Assembly (NCBI RefSeq): GCF_017876675.1
Contig: NZ_JAGIOI010000001.1
Span: forward strand, 2,914,001 to 2,978,000
DNA length: 64,000 bases
Direction: 5' to 3'
Source: Arthrobacter stackebrandtii
GTDB lineage: Bacteria > Actinomycetota > Actinomycetes > Actinomycetales > Micrococcaceae
Below the pieces are notes generated by a model that ran no database searches, was not told where the DNA came from, and saw nothing but the letters and a program-made list of their open reading frames with translations. Positions 34,376 through 42,448 of the stretch are shown here, in pieces. How positions within the stretch are numbered: the stretch's first letter is position 1; each line of letters begins with the position of its first letter. Made by a program: the position numbers and the translations under genes.

Positions 34376-35148
34376 TGGCCGCCTACAAGGAACTCCTCGC
34401 AGTGGGGGTTCCCCAGCGTCGTGCCGCGGTTCTGGCCGGCGTCTCGAGGACGACCATGAATCGGAAGCCGGCCGAGCCCCGGGACCATGCACCGGTGGTC
34501 CCGCCGAACAAGCTCAGTCCCGCCGAACGGACCGAGCTTCTGGCCGCGGTGAACTCGCCCGAGTTCGTTGATCTGGCACCCCAGCAGGTCTACACCAAGC
34601 TCCTTGATGTGGGCGTCTATCTGGGCTCTGTCTCAACGATGTACCGGGTGTTGGAGGAGAACCAGCAGGTCAAGGAACGCCGCCGCCTGGCCAAGCATCC
34701 GCCCCGGGCCGTGCCTGAGCTCGTGGCCAACGCACCTGGCGAGGTGATCACGTGGGATATTACGAAATTGGCTGGCCCGGTCAAGGGTAAATACTTTGAC
34801 TGCTACATGGCCGTGGACATCCATTCGCGGTTCATCGTCGGCGCGCACGTGCACGCCACCGAAACCGGCGATTTGGCGGTGGAGATGATGAAGGAAATGT
34901 TCGGCATCCACGGCATCCCGCACGTCCTTCACGCCGACCGCGGCACCTCGATGACGTCGAAGACCGTGGCCACGCTGCTGGCCGATTTGGAAGTCACCCA
35001 GTCCCATTCCCGACCCCGGGTCAGCAACGATAATCCGTATTCTGAGAGCTTGTTCAAGACAATGAAGTTCGGCCCCACTTTCCCCGAACGCTTTGCATCC
35101 CTGCCCGATGCCGGGGCCTTCATCAGCGAGTTCGTGGACTGGTACAAC
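34375..35148 (+). pseudogene. IS3-family OrfB (DDE transposase), N-terminal part, split by IS110
   Basis: 258 codons up to FVDWYN, where IS110 enters. Visible catalytic residues are ITWDITKL (Asp), VLHADRGTSM (Asp) and NDNPYSESLFKTMKF (Glu). The missing C-terminal 72 residues are found at 36548-36766. As it stands the frame reads on into IS110 DNA for 57 codons, so this copy is unlikely to be active without precise removal of IS110. Confidence 0.88.
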
Positions 35149-35442
35149 TGTGAGACTTGTTTTAGCTGGTCTGGGACTGGCTGGCAGGATAGTTACCGGC
35201 CGCTCCACACTGCAGGCGTGACCCTTGGTACAACTGACCCTCATGGTGTCCTTTTGTGGACTTGTCCGTCTACCAGGATGGTTCGGCCGGTACCCGTCCG
35301 GCCCACCACGGTAGCTTGATTAGAAGATTGTCCACCCTCACGGGCGTGACCCCTCACAGTTCTGTTCCGTAGTGATTCCTACCCGGACTTGTACCGGCCG
35401 TCAACGGCCACCAACCAAGTCCATCACAAAAGGAAAAGCACG
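35149..35442 (+). ncRNA. Candidate IS110 bridge RNA region
   Basis: Noncoding 5' end of IS110, the place where IS110-group bridge RNAs are encoded. TGGTACAACTG at 35226-35236 repeats the left insertion junction (35140-35150). TCATGG at 35241-35246 is the reverse complement of CCATGA at the right junction (36547-36552). Further on, TAGAAGA (35321-35327) repeats the element's right end (36538-36544) and CTCAC (35337-35341) is complementary to GTGAG near its left end. The order target loop, then donor loop matches the IS621 model. Folding and expression are not tested. Confidence 0.6.
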
Positions 35443-36531
35443 GTGACCGCTCTGTCTATCGTCTCTCATTGCCACCCATTTGTCGTGGGTGTCGACACTC
35501 ACGCACGCAACCACGTCTACGCCATCCTTGACGCCACCAATGGCGCACTGCTGGATACGCAGTCTTTCCCGACTACCGCGGCCGGTATCAACCGCGCCAT
35601 CAAATGGGTCGCACGCCGCACCAACGCCGACGCCGATACCCTCTGGGTTATCGAGGGAGCCGCGTCCTACGGAGCGATCCTCGCCGGTACCGTAGCCGCC
35701 CATGGATTCCCCGTTACCGAGGCTCCTCGTATGGATGCCAAGAAGAACCGCGGTGTCGGTAAAACCGATGCCTTGGACGCCCACCGGATGGGCATGGCCG
35801 TGCTGTCGTTGCCGGTCGAGAAACTGCGCTGCCCCCGCTTGAATGAAGGGATCCGCCAAGGCTTGCGGATCCTGGTCACCGCCCGCGAGTCCATGACCAA
35901 GGGCCGTACCCGTTCGATCAACGCATTGAACGCTTTGGTACGAAGTAACAATCTCGGCATTGATGCCCGCAGGAAGCTCACCCCAGTCCAGATCGAGGAG
36001 ATCTCACGCTGGCGTGAACGCGTGGAAGAACTGGCTTTGAGTATCGCCCGCTCCGAGGCGGTCCGCCTCGCCAAACACATCCTGGACCTCGGTGAGCAGT
36101 TGGAGTCCAACGAGCAAAAGCTGGACGAGCTGGTCAAGGTCAGCGAAGCCGCGCCCCTGCTTGAGGAGAAGGGATTCCAGGCGGTCGCCGCGGCGAAATG
36201 TCTGGTGGCGTGGTCGCACGAGGGACGGGTCCGTAGCGAGGCTGCCTTCTCCTGTCTGGCCGGCGTGAATCCCATCCCCGCATCGTCCGGGAACACCGTT
36301 CGGCATCGGCTGAACCGTGGAGGCGATAGAAGGCTCAACAGTGCTCTTCACATGGCCGCGATCACCAGGATGACCTACGACTCTGAAACCTGCGACTACG
36401 TCGAGAAACGACGTGCCGAAGGTAAGACCGACAAAGAAATCCGACGTTGCATCAAGCGCTATCTGGCCCGTCGGGTGTTCAGGATTCTGACTGCCGCGGC
36501 TCAGGCGACAAAGGTGCAGGAAGCGGCTTGA
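35443..36531 (+). CDS. IS110-family DEDD transposase (copy 1)
   Basis: 362 residues from GTG 35443, which has AAAGGAAAAG upstream. N-terminal RuvC-like DEDD domain: FVVGVDTHARNHVYAI, WVIEGAAS, GVGKTDALDAHRM. C-terminal Tnp2 part: CLVAWSHEGRVRSEAAFSCLAGVNPIPASSGNT and RHRLNRGGDRRLNSALH with the conserved serine region. Full length and intact. RNA-guided recombination is established for this family. Confidence 0.92.
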   Translation: MTALSIVSHCHPFVVGVDTHARNHVYAILDATNGALLDTQSFPTTAAGINRAIKWVARRTNADADTLWVIEGAASYGAILAGTVAAHGFPVTEAPRMDAKKNRGVGKTDALDAHRMGMAVLSLPVEKLRCPRLNEGIRQGLRILVTARESMTKGRTRSINALNALVRSNNLGIDARRKLTPVQIEEISRWRERVEELALSIARSEAVRLAKHILDLGEQLESNEQKLDELVKVSEAAPLLEEKGFQAVAAAKCLVAWSHEGRVRSEAAFSCLAGVNPIPASSGNTVRHRLNRGGDRRLNSALHMAAITRMTYDSETCDYVEKRRAEGKTDKEIRRCIKRYLARRVFRILTAAAQATKVQEAA

Positions 36532-36547
36532 CAGATATAGAAGAGTC

Positions 36548-36766
36548 CATGACCACCAACACTCCGGAATCGGCTTCCACACACCCGCAAACGTCCACTA
36601 CGGCCTCGCCGCCGAGATAGCCAGGCAACGCTCCGAAACACTCGCCGCAGCCCGGTCAAAAAACCCGATTCGCTTCAACAAAAACACTGACCCCAAGATC
36701 CTCGACCTGCCCGGGCCGGCGTGGATCAACAAACCAAAGGAAAGCACCCAGAAACAAGCCGCCTAA
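36548..36766 (+). pseudogene. IS3-family OrfB C-terminal part (copy 1)
   Basis: Reads HDHQHSGIGFHTPANVHYGL and ends LPGPAWINKPKESTQKQAA before TAA. It lacks a start and continues the OrfB frame broken at 35148. Confidence 0.85.
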
Positions 36767-36800
36767 CTCCCGTTGGTACCACCCGACTTGAAAAATTCCG

Positions 36801-37155
36801 CGACGCGAGTTACCACGCAACTGTGCGCATACTCGTTGCCGGTGGAGTGGATTTCAACACTCCTTCGGCAAATGAGCGAATGACTCCATTGCAAATGGCA
36901 AACAGCAAAGGATTCACCGCTCAATCTGCTGTGCTTCAAGCGCTCACGGCGGGACCTGCCCCGGCGGACCCGACTGCCGCGCTCTTCTCGGCCGCAGAGT
37001 CAGGGGACGCCAACGCAGCGGCGCTTGCGCTCCGTGCTGGCGCCGTACTGCACCTGCCGAACGGTGATGGGCAGACACCGCTGCAGATCGCGGAAAATAA
37101 AGGACATATTGAGGTGGCTCAAGTGATCCGGGCATTATGCAGCGCCTGCCGTTGA
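36801..37155 (+). pseudogene. Ankyrin-repeat protein fragment
   Basis: Frame open from inside the IS to TGA at 37155; only the part after 36800 is host DNA. Two ankyrin-like units are readable (MTPLQMANSKGF and QTPLQIAENKGHIEVAQVIRAL). The 5' end is missing, removed with the IS junction. Not related to the histidine kinase on the other IS flank. Confidence 0.65.
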
Positions 37156-37364
37156 GACTGCCCGAAAAGGCCCTTGAGAAGTGGCCCCACGCGTGGGGAC
37201 AGCCAAGCCCGTCACGGCCGGATGGAGACGGGGCGCCGAAGGCATGAGTGAACCGGCATTGATTGGTGGTTAGTGTTTCCCGCCCGTGCTGGGGTCGAAG
37301 AACAGCGTTTCTGAAGAACCCAGAGGGTAGACGACCGCAACTCCCGTGCCCGTCCCGCCATCAC

Positions 37365-37648
37365 GTCGGTCAGCACTCGGTTGTGCTGCTCCGTCATGCG
37401 GCAGTTGAAGGAGCGCAGCCCGGCCGTCATTGCGCCCGTCTGTTCGCCGTGCTTGCCGGAGCCCACGCCCAGGTTGTAGTCGGGGGCCGGAATGCCGAGG
37501 TCCTGGAAAACATGTCGCTCAACAGCTCGTCATGGTTCTGGCCCGTGTGCACAATGACGTGCGCCGCCCGGCCCTCCATGGAACGGGCAATCTGGGCACG
37601 CTATACAAACTGAGGGCGTGCACCCACAACACTCAAAATTCTCGTGAC
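37365..37648 (-). pseudogene. UDP-GlcNAc 2-epimerase (WecB/WbpI-like) 5' relic
   Basis: Reading down from 37648: RILSVVGARPQFV, an in-frame TAG, then AQIARSMEGRAAHVIVHTGQNHDELLSDMF. A one-base loss shifts the frame, after which QDLGIPAPDYNLGVGSGKHGEQTGAM follows. About 60 codons are deleted and AGLRSFNCRMTEQHNRVLTD ends the homology. No start codon remains. So four lesions: lost start, nonsense, frameshift, deletion. It lies 6 bp after the stop of the GT2 gene, its likely former operon partner. Confidence 0.82.
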
Positions 37649-37654
37649 ACTAGC

Positions 37655-38791
37655 CTAACGGAGCGCGAACACTCCCTTTCGTGTCCGCAGCACCTCGAGC
37701 ACGTAGTGGCGCAGCACCGAATCCCGCGACACCACGGCCAGCGGGTTGTCGGTGAGCAGCTCGCCCACGCGCCCCGCCCCTGAATGGCGCACGACGGCGG
37801 CACGCAGCTCCTCCGTGCTGTCCGCCTTTGCTGCCTCCCGGCACAGCTGCGCATCCTTGCGGCTCAACGCCGGAAGTTCTCCTCCCGCCATGTCGCGGAG
37901 GCTTCGGCTGATCTGCAGCCACGCGGCCTGCTCGGAGGGTGACCACACTCCAACTTCGTCAGGGCCGTCGCCGGTTCCACGGCGCAGCAGCGCGCCGATG
38001 CCGTGGATCCGCATGAGCTTCAGGGCAATGGTGCGGCGCTCCCGCAGGGGTGCCTGGCGCAGCCACGGGGACTGGACCATGGCATCGAGCCACTGGAATT
38101 CGTCGGCAAGCGGGCGCAGCGTGCTCGTGACCCGGTCCGTGCCGGCATCATCCGTTTGGCAGTAGGCGGGCGCCCCGTAGGGGTAGGCGATCCGGCCGCC
38201 GCGGAACCACAGCTTCAGGGTGGTTTCCAAGTCTTCACCAATCGGAATATCTTCTGCATAGCCGAAGCCGCAGTTCGTCAGGGCATGGCGCCGCAGCAGG
38301 CCAAACGGCAGGCTGCGGTAGGCGAGGCCGTCGCGCACGGGGTCCAGCACGGCGGGCATGGACGGGCGGATTCTCGGCGTGCGCAGGATGTCGCCTTCGG
38401 GTTTGCGCAGCGGTGCAATGACGGCGGCCGCATCGTTGTCCCGGGCCGTGCGCCACCAGGCTGCCAGCGAGCCGGGCTCCAGATGGTCATCGGAGTCCAG
38501 GAAGCTCAGGAAGGTAGCGGTGCTGGCGGCCAGCGCGGCGTTGCGCGGGCCAGCCGGTGAGGTGCCGCCGTCATGGCAGGGGAGCCAGGTGACGGCGTCG
38601 TCCGTGGCCAAAGCCTCAGCAATGGACGCCTGCATCTCCTCCACCGCGATGTTGTGGCACACCACGGTGGTGCGCAGTTCCACGCCCAGCGCGGTGAGCT
38701 CCGCCTTCTGGGACAGCACGGAGGCCAGGGCGCGGGACAAGGGACGGGCGGCGCTGTGCACGGGGATGACGACGTCGATGCTCTGACTCAT
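37655..38791 (-). CDS. Family 2 glycosyltransferase (divergent pair, member 1)
   Basis: 378 residues. IDVVIPVHSAARPLSRALASVL, a shared TTVVCHN segment, SPAGPRNAALA and the metal site FLSFLDSDDHLEPGSLAAW. Similar along its length to the divergent gene at 38849 (VDVVIAVHTPDRPVGRTVASL, VTVVCHN, SPAGPFNHG, GSDDSLEPGALAQW), so the two are paralogues. 57 bp separate their starts. Substrates unknown. Confidence 0.85.
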   Translation of the reverse strand: MSQSIDVVIPVHSAARPLSRALASVLSQKAELTALGVELRTTVVCHNIAVEEMQASIAEALATDDAVTWLPCHDGGTSPAGPRNAALAASTATFLSFLDSDDHLEPGSLAAWWRTARDNDAAAVIAPLRKPEGDILRTPRIRPSMPAVLDPVRDGLAYRSLPFGLLRRHALTNCGFGYAEDIPIGEDLETTLKLWFRGGRIAYPYGAPAYCQTDDAGTDRVTSTLRPLADEFQWLDAMVQSPWLRQAPLRERRTIALKLMRIHGIGALLRRGTGDGPDEVGVWSPSEQAAWLQISRSLRDMAGGELPALSRKDAQLCREAAKADSTEELRAAVVRHSGAGRVGELLTDNPLAVVSRDSVLRHYVLEVLRTRKGVFALR

Positions 38792-38848
38792 GGTGCTCCT
38801 GCCTGGGCGGTTCAGGGTGGTTCCGGTGTTCCGCGATAACCTTACTGG
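38792..38848. promoter_or_regulatory. Short divergent promoter region
   Basis: 57 bp between two divergent paralogous glycosyltransferase genes; both promoters must overlap here or inside the coding starts. Confidence 0.4.
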
Positions 38849-39958
38849 GTGGAGAACGTAAACAAGGATTCAGTGCTGGTGGACGTGGTGATTGCCGTGC
38901 ACACGCCTGACCGGCCGGTGGGGCGCACAGTGGCGTCCCTCATGGAGTCGGGGCTGCCCACTGCCGACGGGGCTGCGGGGCGGCTGCGGGTCACCGTGGT
39001 GTGCCACAACACGGCGGCCGGGCCCATCCGGGAGCGGGTGGCGCCGGAGCACCGGGACCGCGTGCGCTTCGTGGAGTATGCCGACGGCATCAAGAGCCCG
39101 GCAGGGCCGTTCAACCACGGGATTTCGTTGGCGACGGCCACGTGGGTGTCGATCATGGGCAGCGACGACTCGCTGGAGCCGGGCGCCTTGGCGCAGTGGG
39201 TGGAGCGGGCAGGTAAGGAGTCGGCCGACGTCCTGATCGCGCCCATGGCCCACGCAGGCGGCAGAGTCATCCGCACGCCCGTGGTTCGCCGCCACCGCAC
39301 GGCCGGGCTGGACCCCGTGGCCGACCGCCTCACGTACCGCACCGCGCCGCTGGGCATCATGCGTCTCTCCCTGGTCCGCTCTTTGGGCCTCGTGCTGCCC
39401 ACGCGCTACGCCACGGGGGAGGACCAGTCGTTCTCTGCTGCCCTGTGGTTCTCCGGAGCCCGCATCAGCTACGGGCGCGGCCTGCCGCGCTACCTGGTGC
39501 ACGACGACGCCGTGGTCCGCGTGACGGCCACACCCCGCTCCGTCACCGAAGACCTGGCCTTTGCCGCCGACCTCGTGGACACCGGGTGGTTTGCCGGGCT
39601 CCCTGCCAAGGCACAGACGTCCATTGTGACCAAGCTGCTGCGCATCCATGTGTTCGGCCACGTGCTGCTGCGGGCCGACGCAGGCACCTGGTCCGAGCAG
39701 GATGCAGCCGAGATGGCCGAGGTGGCGAGGCGCCTGCTGTTTGCCGCCCCGCGGGCCGCCCACCCCCTGTCCCTTGCAGATCGCACCCTGCTGGACGCCG
39801 TGGCGCGTGGCGAAGGGGATACGCTCACCATGAAGTCGCTGGCCATCGCCCGGCGCACCTTCAGCAGCCCGCGCACGTGGCTGCCGCGCGACGTCACCGC
39901 CCTGCTGCACCCTGAAGCGCCGCTGCGTTTCATGTCCGCCTCGGCGCTGCTGTCTTAG
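38849..39958 (+). CDS. Family 2 glycosyltransferase (divergent pair, member 2)
   Basis: 369 residues, GTG start. GT-A domain in the first 130 residues with MGSDDSLEPG as metal site; the rest is helical (KLLRIHVFGHVLLR matches LMRIHGIGALLRR of its paralogue). Heads a plus-strand set with the two GT4 genes that follow. Confidence 0.84.
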   Translation: MENVNKDSVLVDVVIAVHTPDRPVGRTVASLMESGLPTADGAAGRLRVTVVCHNTAAGPIRERVAPEHRDRVRFVEYADGIKSPAGPFNHGISLATATWVSIMGSDDSLEPGALAQWVERAGKESADVLIAPMAHAGGRVIRTPVVRRHRTAGLDPVADRLTYRTAPLGIMRLSLVRSLGLVLPTRYATGEDQSFSAALWFSGARISYGRGLPRYLVHDDAVVRVTATPRSVTEDLAFAADLVDTGWFAGLPAKAQTSIVTKLLRIHVFGHVLLRADAGTWSEQDAAEMAEVARRLLFAAPRAAHPLSLADRTLLDAVARGEGDTLTMKSLAIARRTFSSPRTWLPRDVTALLHPEAPLRFMSASALLS

Positions 39959-39988
39959 TCCGTACTTTTCGCCGTCATCAAGGAACCC

Positions 39989-41110
39989 ATGAAGATTCTG
40001 GTTGTTGCCACCTGGTACCCCTACGAGGAGAACCCTGCCGAGGCTCCGTTCAATGCCGAGCATGTCGAGGCCATCCGCGGGCAGGGCCATGAAGTACGCG
40101 TGGTTCATGTGCGCCTCGGCACCGGCCAGGCGATGCCGTCCCAGGCCAATGGCAGCTGGGAAGGCGTGCCGGTGCGCCGCGTGGCCGCCGACCCCAAGCG
40201 TCCGCTGACGCTGCTGGCCTGCCAGCGGTTGCTTGCCCAAGAGATGGCCTGGGCCGACGTGGTGCATACCATGGCGTTCTCTTCGGTCCTTGTGGCCCTG
40301 CCAGTGTGGAATGCCCGAATGCTGACGGGCCGGGGGCGTCCATGGGTCCACACCGAACACTGGAACGGTGTGGTGAACCCGGCCAGCGTCTCGCCGCTGT
40401 GGAACAAGTTGTCCGGCTTGCGTCGCGTATTACGCTTCCCGCATGTGGTGACGGGCGTGACCGGCCAGCTTGCCGGCGAGATGCAGCGATTCGCCCGTCC
40501 GGGTGCGGCACGGGTGGTTCCGTGCGTGGTGAAGGGCCGCGGCCCGGTGCTCCCCAGCACTTTCGGCAGCCCGTTGAAACTGGTGGCTGTGGGCGGGCTC
40601 ATCCCTCGCAAGCGTCCGCTCACCACGATCCAGACCATTGGCTGGCTGCGGGACCAGGGCGTGCCGGCCCACCTGACTTGGGTGGGGGACGGGCCGCAGC
40701 GAACCGAATGTGAGGCGCTCGTGGCAGAGCTCGGACTGGAGGACTCCGTCACCCTGGCCGGTTCCGTCCGGCCCGCAGAAGTCGCGGCCCACCTCACCGC
40801 CGCAGACCTGTTCTTCCTTCCCACGGAACAGGAAAACTTCTTCACATCCGCCGCCGAGGCGCTCGCGGCCGGCCGGGCCGTGGTGGCCACACGGGTGGGC
40901 GGATTCAGTGACTACGCCGACGATTCCAACAGCCGCCTCGTGGACGACCCGCGCCCCGAGGTGCTAGGAGCCGCCATCCTTGACGCCGCCGAGGCATTCA
41001 AGGATGTCTCTGCCGACACCATTGCCGCCCCCATTCGGGAGCGCTTTTCGCCGGAAACCATCGGTGCACTCTTTGACAGCGCGTACCTGGCCGCGATAGC
41101 CAAGGCATGA
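39989..41110 (+). CDS. Family 4 glycosyltransferase
   Basis: 373 residues. KILVVATWYPYEENPAEAPFNAEH opens the acceptor lobe; VAVGGLIPRKRPLTTIQTI and FFLPTEQENFFTSAAEALAAGRAVVATRVGG show the GT-B donor lobe with the E-x7-E-like motif. Cytoplasmic retaining enzyme of the glycan island. Confidence 0.88.
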   Translation: MKILVVATWYPYEENPAEAPFNAEHVEAIRGQGHEVRVVHVRLGTGQAMPSQANGSWEGVPVRRVAADPKRPLTLLACQRLLAQEMAWADVVHTMAFSSVLVALPVWNARMLTGRGRPWVHTEHWNGVVNPASVSPLWNKLSGLRRVLRFPHVVTGVTGQLAGEMQRFARPGAARVVPCVVKGRGPVLPSTFGSPLKLVAVGGLIPRKRPLTTIQTIGWLRDQGVPAHLTWVGDGPQRTECEALVAELGLEDSVTLAGSVRPAEVAAHLTAADLFFLPTEQENFFTSAAEALAAGRAVVATRVGGFSDYADDSNSRLVDDPRPEVLGAAILDAAEAFKDVSADTIAAPIRERFSPETIGALFDSAYLAAIAKA

Positions 41111-41142
41111 CCCCTGTACCGAATTTTGCCTAAGGAATCCTC

Positions 41143-42387
41143 ATGGCCATACGCCGTCTAGTCCTGCTTGCCAATCAATACCCGTTCGTGACAGGTGACC
41201 ACGTATTCGTGGACGCTGAGATGCCCGCGTTGGCGGCCCGTTTCGATGAAGTCGTGGTGTTCAATCATGCTCCCGCGGGCGCAGCAGCCATGGTGGAGAT
41301 GCCAGACAACGTTCGATACGGGGGGACCCTGTACGGGACCTCCCGGATAAGAAAGGTTTTGGCCCTTGTTTCCCCGAGGAGCCTTGGCACGCTGGCCCGT
41401 GTTGCCTTGACCGAATGGCGCACCGGGCGCCTGAAAGGGCATGAAGCGGCCTTTTTGATGGGGGCAGTGGCAGCCATGGGGCTCGCCAATGACCGTCGGT
41501 TGAGGATGGCGCTGTACGAAGAGGGGGTTGAGACCACCGTCTACAGTTTCTGGGGCATGGGTGCCGGCATTCTGCTTCCGTGGATCCGGAGCCGGGTCGG
41601 CTCGGTGAACCTGCGGCTGCACAGGTACGACTTGTATGAGGAAGAATCGGGCTACCTGCCATTCCGGCCGTCTATGTTCCGGCGCAGCGACCGGATCCTG
41701 GCCATTTCAGAGCAGGCCAAATGCTACCTGACGCAGAGTTATCCGACGGAGGATCTTGGCGGAAAAATCCACGTGAGCCGTCTCGGCAGTGCGGCACCAC
41801 GGCAACATGAAACGTCGGACGCCTTGGTCGTGGAGGAGACGGATACGGCCACGTTGGTGGTCAGCTGCTCAAACCTCATCCCCGTCAAACGGGTGGGACT
41901 CATTGTCGATGCATTGGAGAAGTTGCCATTGGACAAGCCGCTAAAGTGGATCCACTTTGGCGGCGGGAACCTGGAAGACGAACTGAGGCTTCGTGCGGAG
42001 GCTGCGGTACGGCCGGGGCTCACCATTGAACTCCGGGGCGCGATCCCGCACGAGGAAATTCTGGCCTTCTACGCCAGTCACAATGTGGCAGCATTCGTGA
42101 ATGTCAGTGCCTCGGAAGGAGTGCCGGTAAGCATCATGGAGGCAATTGCCTACGGGATCCCCGTTGTTGCCACAGACGTCGGCGGAACGTCGGAAATTGT
42201 GGGCCGCGAACTACGGACGGGGGAACTTGTTCCGGCTGACTGTAGTGGTGGTGAACTCGCCGTGACGCTGCAGAAGGTCTTGGACGCCGAACAGGGGACG
42301 TACCAGCCCGAGCAGTTGTGGGCACAACGATACGACGCTGCCGTGAATGCCGAGGCTGCTGCAGAACTTATCGCCACCCGGCCGTGA
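41143..42387 (+). CDS. Family 4 glycosyltransferase
   Basis: 414 residues. LVLLANQYPFVTGDHVFVDAEMPALAARF is the usual entry of this GT4 group; RRSDRILAISEQAKCYL, CSNLIPVKRVGLIVDAL and ASEGVPVSIMEAIAYGIPVVATDVGGTSEIV give the donor-binding lobe. 32 bp after the previous GT4 gene, so co-transcribed. Ends at a hairpin shared with the convergent ABC gene. Confidence 0.88.
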   Translation: MAIRRLVLLANQYPFVTGDHVFVDAEMPALAARFDEVVVFNHAPAGAAAMVEMPDNVRYGGTLYGTSRIRKVLALVSPRSLGTLARVALTEWRTGRLKGHEAAFLMGAVAAMGLANDRRLRMALYEEGVETTVYSFWGMGAGILLPWIRSRVGSVNLRLHRYDLYEEESGYLPFRPSMFRRSDRILAISEQAKCYLTQSYPTEDLGGKIHVSRLGSAAPRQHETSDALVVEETDTATLVVSCSNLIPVKRVGLIVDALEKLPLDKPLKWIHFGGGNLEDELRLRAEAAVRPGLTIELRGAIPHEEILAFYASHNVAAFVNVSASEGVPVSIMEAIAYGIPVVATDVGGTSEIVGRELRTGELVPADCSGGELAVTLQKVLDAEQGTYQPEQLWAQRYDAAVNAEAAAELIATRP

Positions 42388-42390
42388 CCA

Positions 42391-42428
42391 GTCTGCCGTT
42401 CCCGCAGCCGGGCGCGAGAACGGCAGAC
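42391..42428. terminator. Bidirectional hairpin between GT4 and ABC genes
   Basis: 11-bp perfect arms (42391-42401 GTCTGCCGTTC and 42418-42428) with an inner CCCG/CGGG pair in the loop. Lies between convergent stops at 42387 and 42449. No T-run. Confidence 0.6.
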
Positions 42429-42448
42429 AGTCGCCAGGCCTGTCGAAC

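Larger units (their letters stand above)
35149..36547 (+). mobile_element. IS110-family element nested in orfB (copy 1)
   Basis: 1,399 bp. Limits come from the orfB sequence: AAC at 35146-35148 joins CAT at 36548-36550 to restore DWYN-HDHQHSGIGFHTP. No terminal inverted repeats and no target duplication are evident, as expected for IS110. The 5' noncoding end (35149-35442) precedes the DEDD transposase gene. Confidence 0.88.
33856..36800 (+). mobile_element. Composite IS copy 1: IS3-family element with nested IS110
   Basis: 2,945 bp block repeated in inverted orientation at 50259-53203 (coordinates pair as 87059 minus position). The host IS3-family element carries orfA and a DDE orfB; orfB is split by a 1,399-bp IS110-family insertion at 35149-36547. 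Imperfect terminal inverted repeats share GGTACCA inside a region similar to TCAGGCTGGGAC / TCAAGTCGGGT. Only one difference from copy 2 was noticed (Gly versus Arg codon in orfB near 35118). No target duplication is present: GCC precedes and CGA follows. Confidence 0.88.

Noticed and set aside
32442-37155. Idea that this cluster (kinase, ankyrin, IS genes) is a defence island
   Set aside because: The kinase and ankyrin frames are broken fragments and no nuclease, TIR, Abi or toxin-antitoxin gene could be recognised.
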